From Castellaniella defragrans_A (lineage in GTDB: Bacteria > Pseudomonadota > Gammaproteobacteria > Burkholderiales > Burkholderiaceae_B), in NCBI RefSeq assembly GCF_040394755.1, contig NZ_JBEBRQ010000002.1: a stretch of 64,000 nt of DNA; one strand, given 5' to 3'. Each line of letters opens with the position of its first letter. The first letter of the stretch is position 1. The notes below the pieces were generated by a model that did no database searches, was not told the DNA's origin, and worked only from the letters and a program-made list of their open reading frames with translations. Shown here piece after piece: positions 25,181 to 32,967 of this stretch. The position numbers and the translations under genes were made by a program.

Positions 25181-26113
25181 TCAAGCCGTCGCCGGGGAGC
25201 GGCGACCTTTGCCCACCACCAGCGGCAGGAGCGTCAGCACATCCGGTTCGCCGCGAGCGGCAATATGCAATGGCCTGGGCCTCATCCCATGAAACGGCTC
25301 GACCAGCGTATTGGCCACGCTGTTGTAGACCATGAATACGTTGTTTCGCGGCCAGGGCGAGATATTTCCCGCCGAACCGTGCAGGACGTTGCAATCGAAA
25401 AACACGACCGATCCCGCAGGCGCCACGACCGTGTGAATCCCGCCCGCATCGGCCAGCAGGCGCAGGCTGACCGGATCTGGGACGCCGATCTCCTGGCGGC
25501 GCAGAGATTGGCGATAGTTGTCCTCGGGCGTTTCGCCCACGCAGGACACGAACTGCCGATGCGATCCGGGAATCAGCATCAAGGGGCCGTTGGCCGCCTG
25601 GTTGTCAGTCAGCAGGACCGAGCAGCTGAGCGCGCGCATCGCCGGCATGCCATCCTCGACATGCCAGGTTTCGAAGTCCGAGTGCCAGTAGAACTCCTGG
25701 CCCTCGAACCCCGGTTTGATATTGGCGCGCGACTGATGGATATAGACTTCGGACCCCAGAATCTGGCGCACCACATCCAGCAGGCGGGGATCGCGCGGCA
25801 AAGCGGCCAGCAATCGTCCCGTTTCATGAATCCGGAAAATCGACCGCAAGGCCTGCCCGCCGGGCTCCCGGACGGCCTCCTCGCTGGCCAGCACGGCCGG
25901 ATCGCGGCCGAGCGCCTCGACCTCCGCGCACAGGGCTTCGACCTCGTCCTCCCCGAATACTTTGGGCAGCACAATAAAGCCATCGCGCTCGTAGGCCTGC
26001 AACTGCCCGGATTCCAGGCCCCGGGCATAAGCGCCGCCGCCGTATACCACCGGCTCGCGCCGCGCCAGCAGGCTGGCGCTGCGTCCACGGCGCGATTCGT
26101 AAAAATCTTTCAT
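25181..26113 (-). CDS. ectD: Ectoine 5-hydroxylase
   Basis: This 310-residue non-haem Fe(II)/2-oxoglutarate dioxygenase converts ectoine to 5-hydroxyectoine. The EctD signature FYWHSDFETWHVEDGMP is intact and supplies His144 and Asp146; His245 in CNVLHGSAGN completes the iron triad. Its length matches characterised EctD enzymes. The ATG at 26113 has AGGAG seven bases upstream. It is the last gene of the ect run and needs oxygen for activity. Confidence 0.96.
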   Translation of the reverse strand: MKDFYESRRGRSASLLARREPVVYGGGAYARGLESGQLQAYERDGFIVLPKVFGEDEVEALCAEVEALGRDPAVLASEEAVREPGGQALRSIFRIHETGRLLAALPRDPRLLDVVRQILGSEVYIHQSRANIKPGFEGQEFYWHSDFETWHVEDGMPAMRALSCSVLLTDNQAANGPLMLIPGSHRQFVSCVGETPEDNYRQSLRRQEIGVPDPVSLRLLADAGGIHTVVAPAGSVVFFDCNVLHGSAGNISPWPRNNVFMVYNSVANTLVEPFHGMRPRPLHIAARGEPDVLTLLPLVVGKGRRSPATA

Positions 26114-26123
26114 GCCTGACTCC

Positions 26124-26525
26124 TCATGCTTGCGTCGTCGCGGTCGGCAGGGGATAAACCCCCTGCGCATCATGAACCTCGCGGCCGCTCAGGGGAGGAT
26201 TGAACACGCAGATCACCCTCAGCGCCTTGCGCCCTCCCCTGAGCCAATGCTCGTCATGCTGATCCAACGCATAGACCACGCCGGGCCCCAGGGAATATTT
26301 GCGGCCATCGGCGATCGTCTCGATCTCGCCGTCCCCTTCGATGCACCAGACCGCCTCCAGATGATTGCGGTAATGGATGTGGGTCTCGGTCCCAGGATGG
26401 ATCACCGTCTCATGAAACGAAAATCCCATGCCGTCGCGCGCAAGCAGCACGCGGCGGCTGGTCCAGTTGTCCGTGACGATTTCATTGCGCGTGCCCGCGA
26501 CGTCGCGTACGTTGCGAACAATCAT
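26124..26525 (-). CDS. ectC: L-ectoine synthase
   Basis: This 133-residue cupin closes the ring of N-gamma-acetyl-diaminobutyrate to form ectoine. It begins MIVRNVRDVAGTRNEIVTDN and carries the cupin segments FHETVIHPGTETHIHYRNHL and EAVWCIEGDGEIETI, with metal-binding residues visible. Its ATG overlaps the ectB stop by one base (TGATG), with GGGAGGGG upstream. A GTG one codon earlier is in frame but less likely. Confidence 0.96.
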   Translation of the reverse strand: MIVRNVRDVAGTRNEIVTDNWTSRRVLLARDGMGFSFHETVIHPGTETHIHYRNHLEAVWCIEGDGEIETIADGRKYSLGPGVVYALDQHDEHWLRGGRKALRVICVFNPPLSGREVHDAQGVYPLPTATTQA

Positions 26526-27829
26526 CACACCCCTCCCGCCACTTTCAGCGGCCGGTTCCGGCTCCCCGTATGGGCCAGGACCTCGGCCGTGGCCCGCTCG
26601 ATGATCTCGAGCCCATGCTCCAGCTGCTCGCCGGGAATGGTCAACGCCGGCAGGACCTTGAGCACCTCATCGCTTGCTCCGGAGGTTTCGATCACCACGC
26701 CAAGCTCGAAGGCCCTGCGGGCGATCCGAGTCGCCAGGCCATCGCCGGCTGGCGTCACCAGACCCTGGATCAGGCCGCGGCCGCGCACGCTCAGGCCCGC
26801 GCCGCGGTAGCTGTGGACCAGATTTTCGAGCCAGTCGCGCACGATCGCCTCCTTGGCGAAAACCTCCGCCTGGAAGGCCGCATCGGACCAGTAGGTCTCG
26901 AACGCCTGAGCCGCCGTCACGAAGGCCAGATTGTTGCCCCGGAAAGTGCCGCTATGCGCCCCCGGCTCCCAGATATCGAGCTCGGGTTTGAGCAACACCA
27001 GCGCCATGGGCAGGCCGAAGCCCGACAGCGATTTGGACAGGGTCACGATATCGGGCGAGATCCCCGCCGACTCGAAACTGAAGAATCCGCCGGTGCGACC
27101 GCAGCCGACCTGGATGTCATCAACGATCAGCAGCATGTCGTGCTGGCGGCACAGGCGCTCCAATTCGCGCAGCCAGCGCTGCGAAGCCACATTGACGCCG
27201 CCTTCGCCCTGCACAGTCTCGACGATCACGGCGGCCGGCAGATCCAGGCCGCTGCTGGCATCGGCCAGCATGCGTTCGAAATACACGATGGTGTTGACGT
27301 CGGGGCCAAAATAACCGTCATAGGGCATGAAACTGGTATTACCCAGCGCCATGCCGGCGGCCTTGCGGAACTTGTGATTGGCGGTCGCCGCCAGCGAGCC
27401 GCCGGAGACGCCATGAAAGCCATGCGTGAACGACACCACATTCTGCCTGCCCTTGACCTGGCGAGCCAGCTTGAGCGCCGCCTCGACCGCATTGGTGCCC
27501 GTCGGGCCCGTGAACTGCAGGGTGTAGCGCAAGCCGCGCGGCCCGAGGATCAGGCGGTCGATCGTCTGGAGAAAGTATTTTTTCGCGCTGGTGGCCATGT
27601 CCAGGCTATGCACCACGCCATCGGCATTCAGGTATTCGATCATGCGATTTTTCAGGATCGCATTGTTGTGGCCATAATTGAGCGTGCCCGCGCCGCTGAA
27701 AAAATCGATATAACGCCTGCCGGATTCGTCGAACAGCTCCGAGCCGCTGGCCTTGCTGAAAATCACCGGGAAAGACCGGATGTAGCCCCTGACCTCGGAC
27801 TCCATCCGGTCAAAGATTTTCAAATCCAT
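26525..27829 (-). CDS. ectB: L-2,4-diaminobutyrate transaminase
   Basis: This 434-residue PLP-dependent class III aminotransferase makes diaminobutyrate from aspartate semialdehyde with glutamate as donor. The opening FDRMESEVRGYIRSFPVIF is the EctB hallmark. PLP contacts include FTGPTGTNAVEAALKLAR, DDIQVGCGRTG and the Schiff-base lysine in TLSKSLSGFGLPM. The ATG at 27829 has AGGAGG five bases upstream; a GTG two codons earlier overlaps that site. It lies 50 bases after ectA and overlaps ectC. Confidence 0.96.
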   Translation of the reverse strand: MDLKIFDRMESEVRGYIRSFPVIFSKASGSELFDESGRRYIDFFSGAGTLNYGHNNAILKNRMIEYLNADGVVHSLDMATSAKKYFLQTIDRLILGPRGLRYTLQFTGPTGTNAVEAALKLARQVKGRQNVVSFTHGFHGVSGGSLAATANHKFRKAAGMALGNTSFMPYDGYFGPDVNTIVYFERMLADASSGLDLPAAVIVETVQGEGGVNVASQRWLRELERLCRQHDMLLIVDDIQVGCGRTGGFFSFESAGISPDIVTLSKSLSGFGLPMALVLLKPELDIWEPGAHSGTFRGNNLAFVTAAQAFETYWSDAAFQAEVFAKEAIVRDWLENLVHSYRGAGLSVRGRGLIQGLVTPAGDGLATRIARRAFELGVVIETSGASDEVLKVLPALTIPGEQLEHGLEIIERATAEVLAHTGSRNRPLKVAGGV

Positions 27830-27879
27830 ACGCACCTCCTGTTTTCAATGTCCCTCCAGATGAATGCCATGCATTCAAT

Positions 27880-28398
27880 TTATCTGGCGGGGGACTCACC
27901 AACACCGCCCGCCGCAGCAGGCATCTCGAATGGGCCGATACGCAATAGCGGTTCCGCGCCATGATTTCCGGCCCCAAACATGGCGGCATCGAAGAATGCC
28001 GACTCCGCAGTCGATGCGCGCAGGCCGCGCGCCAGCCTGGCGAACATCCGCCGGGACGCCTGATTGTCCGGACCGACAGTGGTCTCGATATAGCGGACCC
28101 GCGACAGTTGCGGCCGCTCGACCAGGGCGCGCAGCATCCGGCACCCGAGCCCAAGGCCGCGAGCACGGCCAGCCACCGCCACCTGCCAGACGAACAGCGT
28201 GTCGGACCGGGCCTGCGGCAGATATCCGGTCACCAGGCCGGACAAGCCCTCGTCATCCTCGGCAAGAACGCAGGTCTCGGGAAAATGCTCGGCCAGCAAC
28301 AGATAGGCATAGACAGAATTGACATCCAGAGGCGGGCAGGCGCGCACCAGCCCGCACATGGATGAACCATCGGATCGATGAGGCCTGCGCAGCCTCAA
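27880..28398 (-). CDS. ectA: L-2,4-diaminobutyrate acetyltransferase
   Basis: This 172-residue GNAT enzyme acetylates diaminobutyrate. Family-typical residues include LVRACPPLDVNSVYAYLLL near the N-terminus and the acetyl-CoA loop ARGLGLGCRMLRALVE. The best start is TTG at 28398: it keeps the conserved LRRP segment and overlaps the ectR stop in a TTGA arrangement. No ATG or GTG exists before the in-frame stop upstream, and the first ATG (28359) would lose conserved residues. The weak start codon may limit EctA unless EctR is being translated. Confidence 0.93.
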   Translation of the reverse strand: MRLRRPHRSDGSSMCGLVRACPPLDVNSVYAYLLLAEHFPETCVLAEDDEGLSGLVTGYLPQARSDTLFVWQVAVAGRARGLGLGCRMLRALVERPQLSRVRYIETTVGPDNQASRRMFARLARGLRASTAESAFFDAAMFGAGNHGAEPLLRIGPFEMPAAAGGVGESPAR

Positions 28399-28931
28399 AC
28401 CACCAATCCCGATTCAGGCGCCACGCCCGCGACGGGTACTTCGAGCATGGGAGATTGCGGGTCGATGGGCTGTTGGATGCCCGCGCCGGACTCCATCAGA
28501 GCCACGACGCGCTCGAGCGAAAGCGTGATCGTCGCCTGCTCGAGTTCGGGCAGTGCCTTGAGCGACTCGGACAGTTTCTGCTGCAGCGAGGACGGTGTAT
28601 CACGCGCCAACTGGCGACCGGCCTCGGTGGCGGTGACGAACACGATCCGCCGGTCCTCGCGGCCGCGTTCACGCACGATCAGACCCTTGTCCTCCAGGCG
28701 GTCCAGGATGCCGACCACCGTGCTCGCGCTCACGTGGACCTCGCGGCTGATCGCCGTGGCGGTCATCGGGCCATGCTGGATCACTGTGCGCAGGCAAACG
28801 AGCTGCGGACCGGTAATATGGCTGCAGGCCGCGAGCTGGCGGGAGTGCAGGGCCACCGCCCGGGTGATCCGGCGCAAGGCCCGCAAAATGCGCAAATCGT
28901 AATCCTGCTGCGTATCGACCTCTGTAGTCAT
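28395..28931 (-). CDS. ectR: MarR-family regulator of ectoine synthesis
   Basis: This 178-residue winged helix-turn-helix protein of the MarR family has the DNA-recognition segment TATAISREVHVSASTVVGIL and the wing RGREDRRIVFVTATEAGRQL. EctR1 proteins of methylotrophs are MarR repressors encoded next to ect genes, so the assignment rests on family plus position. It is the first gene of ectRABCD, downstream of a sigma-70 promoter with a palindrome at the transcription start. The ATG at 28931 is chosen; a TTG at 28958 would add nine residues. Confidence 0.85.
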   Translation of the reverse strand: MTTEVDTQQDYDLRILRALRRITRAVALHSRQLAACSHITGPQLVCLRTVIQHGPMTATAISREVHVSASTVVGILDRLEDKGLIVRERGREDRRIVFVTATEAGRQLARDTPSSLQQKLSESLKALPELEQATITLSLERVVALMESGAGIQQPIDPQSPMLEVPVAGVAPESGLVV

Positions 28932-29047
28932 ATCCTGCTCACTGAAAGCGTCCGACAATCGAAAAACAATGTCTCCACGCTGCCCTGGAATCGCGGCGAA
29001 ACCTGCCGATCCTGTCGGCGGTTGCCGAGGTTCCGAAGCAGCACAGA

Positions 29048-29063
29048 TTCAATTTCTATTGAA
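29048..29063. promoter_or_regulatory. Candidate EctR operator
   Basis: TTCAAT and ATTGAA form a perfect 6-bp dyad around a 4-base centre. It sits just downstream of the -10 box and covers the predicted transcription start of ectRABCD. Size and symmetry suit a MarR dimer. Binding is inferred from position. Confidence 0.6.
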
Positions 29064-29092
29064 ATGATAAGTCTACGAATTAAATAGATCAA
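29064..29092 (-). promoter_or_regulatory. Sigma-70 promoter of ectRABCD
   Basis: On the minus strand TTGATC (29092-29087) and TATCAT (29069-29064) are 17 bases apart in AT-rich DNA. The predicted start near 29057 leaves a leader of about 125 bases before ectR. A perfect 11-bp hairpin without a T-run (29107-29117 with 29131-29141) lies upstream. The 28932-29252 gap holds nothing else apart from the tldD terminator. Confidence 0.7.
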
Positions 29093-29170
29093 GCCGAGTC
29101 AGGCCCCCCTCCGGGCTGACCATGCCTGCAAGCCCGGAGGGCCGATCGGGATGGCCGGCCCGGCCGCACA

Positions 29171-29199
29171 AGACAAAAGGCCCGCCGAAATGGCGGGCC
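29171..29199 (-). terminator. Rho-independent terminator of tldD
   Basis: On the minus strand GGCCCGCC and GGCGGGCC form a perfect 8-bp stem with a 5-base loop, followed by TTTTGTCT. It separates tldD from the ectRABCD promoter that lies downstream on the same strand. Confidence 0.85.
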
Positions 29200-29252
29200 C
29201 GGATTGCAGTGGAAAAGGATGATCGGCCCAGTGAGAGCCCCAAGGGCACGCC

Positions 29253-30707
29253 CTAGGCCGTGCCGCCCACCGTCAGGCCGTCCATGCGCAGAGTCGGCAT
29301 ACCCACCCCGACCGGCACGCTCTGGCCTTCTTTGCCGCAGGTCCCCACCCCGCTGTCGAGCTGCAGGTCGTTGCCGATCAAGGCGATGCGGCTCATCGCC
29401 TCGGGGCCGCTGCCGATCAGTGTGGCGCCCTTGACGGGATGACCGATCCTGCCATTTTCGATGAGATAGGCCTCGGAGGCCGAGAACACGAACTTGCCAC
29501 TGGTGATATCGACCTGCCCGCCGCCGAAATTGACCGCATACAGGCCGCGCTCGACCGAAGCGATGATGTCCTGCGGCGCCGTGTCGCCAGCCAGCATGTA
29601 GGTATTGGTCATGCGCGGCATCGGCAGATGGGCGTAGGATTCACGGCGCCCATTGCCGGTGGTGGCCTGCCCCATCAGCCGCGCATTGAGCGAGTCCTGC
29701 ATATAGCCTCTGAGAATCCCATCCTCGATCAGCACGTTGCGCTGCGTCGGATGGCCTTCGTCGTCCACGTTCAGAGAACCGCGCCGGTCAGCCAGCGTGC
29801 CGTCATCGACCACCGTGACGCCGCGCGAGGCCACGCGCTCGCCGATCCGCCCCGAAAAGACGCTGGAGCCCTTGCGATTGAAGTCACCCTCGAGACCGTG
29901 GCCGACCGCCTCGTGCAGCAAAATGCCCGGCCAACCCGAACCCAGGACCACGGTCATCTGGCCGGCGGGCGCTGGCCGCGCCTCGAGATTGACCCGAGCC
30001 TCATGGACGGCGCGGCGCACGTACCCCTCGAGCACCTCGTCGGTGAAATACGCCAGGCCGGTGCGCCCGCCGCCCCCGCCGCTGCCCATCTCGCGCCGCC
30101 CCTGACGCTCGGCGATCACGGTAACCGAAAGACGGACCAGGGGACGCACATCGGCGACCAGGCGGCCGTCACTGCCCGCCACCAGGATGACATCGTACTC
30201 GGCGGCCAGTCCGGCCATCACCTGGATCACCTCGGGATCGGCGGCGCGCGCCATGCGCTCGACCCGCTCGAGCAGAGCGACCTTGTCGGGCGCGGAAAGC
30301 GAATCGACCGGATTGACGGGCGCATACAGGTTGCGGCGGCCATCGGGCGCGCCGCTGATCCGCCGGCGGCCAGCCCCCTGGCGGGCAATGGTGCGCACCG
30401 CGCGGGCCGAGGACATCAGCGCCGACTCGGACAGACTGTCCGAATAGGCGAATGCCGTTTTCTCGCCGCTGATCGCGCGCACGCCCACACCCTGGTCAAT
30501 CGAAAAGCTGCCGGTCTTGACGATGCCTTCCTCGAGGCTCCAGCCTTCGCTGCAGCTGTACTGGAAATACAGGTCCGCATAATCCACCTTGTGCGTGTGG
30601 ATTTCGGACAGCGCCCGCGCAAGATGGGACTCGTCCAGCCCCCAGGGCTCCAGCAGCAGCGATCGCGCGGTAGCCAGCGATTCCATGCCCGGTTCTATCA
30701 GCTTCAT
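29253..30707 (-). CDS. tldD: Metalloprotease TldD
   Basis: This 484-residue subunit of the TldD/TldE (PmbA) protease complex degrades unfolded small peptides and is known for CcdA turnover and microcin maturation. The zinc-binding motif HEAVGHGLEGDF is intact, and the flanking VVLGSGWPGILLHEA and GYMQDSLNARLMG are typical. AAGGA precedes the ATG at 30707. The partner tldE/pmbA is not in the window. The nitrilase gene lies 23 bases upstream on the same strand, so they probably form one transcript. Confidence 0.95.
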   Translation of the reverse strand: MKLIEPGMESLATARSLLLEPWGLDESHLARALSEIHTHKVDYADLYFQYSCSEGWSLEEGIVKTGSFSIDQGVGVRAISGEKTAFAYSDSLSESALMSSARAVRTIARQGAGRRRISGAPDGRRNLYAPVNPVDSLSAPDKVALLERVERMARAADPEVIQVMAGLAAEYDVILVAGSDGRLVADVRPLVRLSVTVIAERQGRREMGSGGGGGRTGLAYFTDEVLEGYVRRAVHEARVNLEARPAPAGQMTVVLGSGWPGILLHEAVGHGLEGDFNRKGSSVFSGRIGERVASRGVTVVDDGTLADRRGSLNVDDEGHPTQRNVLIEDGILRGYMQDSLNARLMGQATTGNGRRESYAHLPMPRMTNTYMLAGDTAPQDIIASVERGLYAVNFGGGQVDITSGKFVFSASEAYLIENGRIGHPVKGATLIGSGPEAMSRIALIGNDLQLDSGVGTCGKEGQSVPVGVGMPTLRMDGLTVGGTA

Positions 30708-30730
30708 ATCATTCCTTCGTTTTTCGACAA

Positions 30731-31549
30731 TCACATCACGCGATGGCGCAGGGCCGGCAGGGATTCGCGCAACTGCTCGAGACGCCGGGCATCGAACACC
30801 CCGGCCACGACGCCCTCGCCCTCGGGCAGGCATTCGAGGATCTCGCCCCACGGATCGATCAGCATGGAATGGCCCCAGGTCCTGCGACCATTGCGATGCC
30901 TGCCGCCCTGGGCGCTGGCCAGCACGTAGCACTGATTCTCGATCGCCCGCGCACGCAGCAGAACTTCCCAGTGTACAGAACCCGTGGTGTAGGTAAAAGC
31001 CGCCGGCAGGACCATCAGCCTCACATCCCCCTGGGCGCGGAAGAACTCGGGAAAACGCAGGTCATAGCAAATACCCAGGCCCACGCGGCCAAACGGCAGG
31101 TCAAAGACCTGCGGCATATTATCGCCGGGCCGGATGGTCACCGATTCATCATAGGATTCGCCACCGCGCTGGAAGCTGAATAAATGGATCTTGTCGTAAC
31201 GCGCGCAGACCTCGCCATCAGGCCCGAATACCAGACAGGCATTATAGATACGATCGGCGTCCGGGCTGCGCAAAGGCAGCGTCCCGCCGACGAGCCAAAC
31301 CCCATGCTGGCGCGCCTGCGCCGAAAGGAAATCCTGGATCGGCCCGCCGCCAGCCGATTCAGCGATACCGGCCTTGTCCGTATCACGTTCGCCCATCAGG
31401 CAGAAATATTCAGGCAATGCCACCAGGCGCGCACCGCCGGCCGCAGCCTGAGCGATCAATGCGCCGGCGCGCCGCAGATTATCCTCCACGACACACCCCG
31501 ATACCATTTGAACGGCAGCTATCGGAAAATTCCGATCATCCTCAAGCAT
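30731..31549 (-). CDS. Carbon-nitrogen hydrolase (nitrilase/Nit2-like)
   Basis: This 272-residue enzyme of the nitrilase superfamily has the catalytic triad Glu47 (ALPEYF), Lys120 (YDKIHLF) and Cys161 (GICYDLRFPE). Close relatives in proteobacteria are omega-amidases or deaminated-glutathione amidases that repair metabolic side products; the context with tldD is common in this group. The exact substrate is inferred. The ATG at 31549 faces an AT-rich region shared with the divergent hns gene. Confidence 0.9.
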   Translation of the reverse strand: MLEDDRNFPIAAVQMVSGCVVEDNLRRAGALIAQAAAGGARLVALPEYFCLMGERDTDKAGIAESAGGGPIQDFLSAQARQHGVWLVGGTLPLRSPDADRIYNACLVFGPDGEVCARYDKIHLFSFQRGGESYDESVTIRPGDNMPQVFDLPFGRVGLGICYDLRFPEFFRAQGDVRLMVLPAAFTYTTGSVHWEVLLRARAIENQCYVLASAQGGRHRNGRRTWGHSMLIDPWGEILECLPEGEGVVAGVFDARRLEQLRESLPALRHRVM

Positions 31550-31734
31550 TGTCTTCTCTCTCAGAAATCAAATACGATCAACCGCCAGACAAAAGCGGAA
31601 GGAAATTCTCAAATAATTTGCGAAACCGCCACACAAACCATTATTATTGAATTAAAATCGTTCCCACGTTTGGTTTTATTACTTTCTGAACGATCCACTA
31701 TTCCATCCTCAACCACTAGATACGGAAAAACATA

Positions 31735-32124
31735 ATGGCCCGTGCAAGCTATTCCACCCAGAAGCACAAGCTCGAAAAAGAAATCACCAAACTCCAAAAA
31801 CAGATGCAAAACTTGCATACCAAGCAACGTGCCCCAGTGATCGCCTCTATCGTACGCTCGATGCGCGAGTACGATATCAGCCTCGAGGAAATCACCGTCG
31901 CCCTCGGTCGCCGCCCGAGCGGCCGTCCGGGTCGGCCTGGCCGGCCTGCCGCAAGCGGCGCCCGTAAAGCCTCATCAAAGGCGACCAAGCGCGTCATCGC
32001 CCCAAAATACCGCAACCCTGAAACCCAGACCACCTGGACGGGACGCGGCAAGGCGCCGCGCTGGATCGTCGAAGCCGAGGCCCAGGGCCAATCCCGCGAC
32101 ACATTCCTGATTCAGCAGGCCTGA
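31735..32124 (+). CDS. H-NS family histone-like protein
   Basis: This 129-residue nucleoid protein has an N-terminal coiled-coil oligomerisation region (HKLEKEITKLQKQMQNLHTK) and a basic linker GRRPSGRPGRPGRPAASGARK. The C-terminal DNA-binding motif is YRNPETQTTWTGRGKAPRW, the standard H-NS signature. It should silence AT-rich and horizontally acquired DNA. The 185-base gap upstream is strikingly AT-rich and contains the inverted repeat ATCGTTC/GAACGAT (31657-31663 and 31688-31694), so self-binding is plausible. Confidence 0.93.
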   Translation: MARASYSTQKHKLEKEITKLQKQMQNLHTKQRAPVIASIVRSMREYDISLEEITVALGRRPSGRPGRPGRPAASGARKASSKATKRVIAPKYRNPETQTTWTGRGKAPRWIVEAEAQGQSRDTFLIQQA

Positions 32125-32152
32125 TTCAGCGAGACATCCGGCTGGGCGGCCT

Positions 32153-32803
32153 TCAGTCGCCCAGCGGATACTCGACATCGATCACCTGGGCATTATGCCC
32201 GGGAAATTGATCGAATATCGCACGCGCCAAATAAGGCATGACCGCCGTCAGATTATCGGTTCGTCCGATACTGACGGCGGTTGCGCGATAGACTTCCTGA
32301 TTGTCATGCTGACGATCCTGTATCGTCACAGTCAAAGAATGCTGGTACAGGTCGACGGGCACACTCTCGACCGAGGGGCCGAATCCCCATCCCCCCCAGT
32401 GATGGTGCATACCGAAATAAGGCCCACGGAACCCATAAAAACCGCCGGGATAATAAAAGGGATCGATCGGCCGCGCAACCCAGGCATGTGTGATCTGTGT
32501 GCCATAAGTCAGCCGCACGTCGAAACGCGCATCGGCCGGCTGGCGCGCCTCGACGAGACCGGTCGCGCCGATCGCCGCGCGCACCATGTCCGCATAGGCC
32601 TGGAATTGCAGGTCGTTCTTTTCGCTGTCCGGGGCCAGGATGCGATAATACGCACCGACCGTGCCGCTGCTCGGCCACTGCTGATAGCGAGTGACCTCGG
32701 CGGAAAACGTGGACGCGCACCCACCCAACAAAACCGCGCCCAATATCGCCGCCCCCAGGCGCATGATCCGCGCGTAATGGGAAATCCTTGTCATCAGGAA
32801 CAT
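32153..32803 (-). CDS. DUF4136-type lipoprotein
   Basis: This 216-residue protein has a hydrophobic signal ending in the lipobox LLGGC (Cys29). Its DUF4136-like body includes LDLQ-type strands (KNDLQFQAYADMVRAAI) and a Tyr/Gly/His-rich loop (FYYPGGFYGFRGPYFGMHHH). Function is unknown, and outer-membrane anchoring is inferred. The ATG at 32803 has GAGG six bases upstream. ATGs at 32794 and 32764 are alternatives, the last giving a more compact signal peptide. Confidence 0.78.
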   Translation of the reverse strand: MFLMTRISHYARIMRLGAAILGAVLLGGCASTFSAEVTRYQQWPSSGTVGAYYRILAPDSEKNDLQFQAYADMVRAAIGATGLVEARQPADARFDVRLTYGTQITHAWVARPIDPFYYPGGFYGFRGPYFGMHHHWGGWGFGPSVESVPVDLYQHSLTVTIQDRQHDNQEVYRATAVSIGRTDNLTAVMPYLARAIFDQFPGHNAQVIDVEYPLGD

Positions 32804-32967
32804 ATCGCACCTCGCCTGCAGCGGCCCGGCATCCTGGGCCATAGGCTTTCATCATAAAACCTGCGACGCGCGCGCGAAAGCCTGCGGTTGCATCCAGATA
32901 CATGGGCGATGATCGGGACGCACACTACAATGAGAGCCGCACCGAATCCATTTTCCAAGCCCCAGAC

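Noticed and set aside
29107..29141. 11-bp perfect hairpin upstream of ectR as a terminator
   Set aside because: There is no T-run on either strand, and the real tldD terminator with a T-rich tail lies at 29171-29199.
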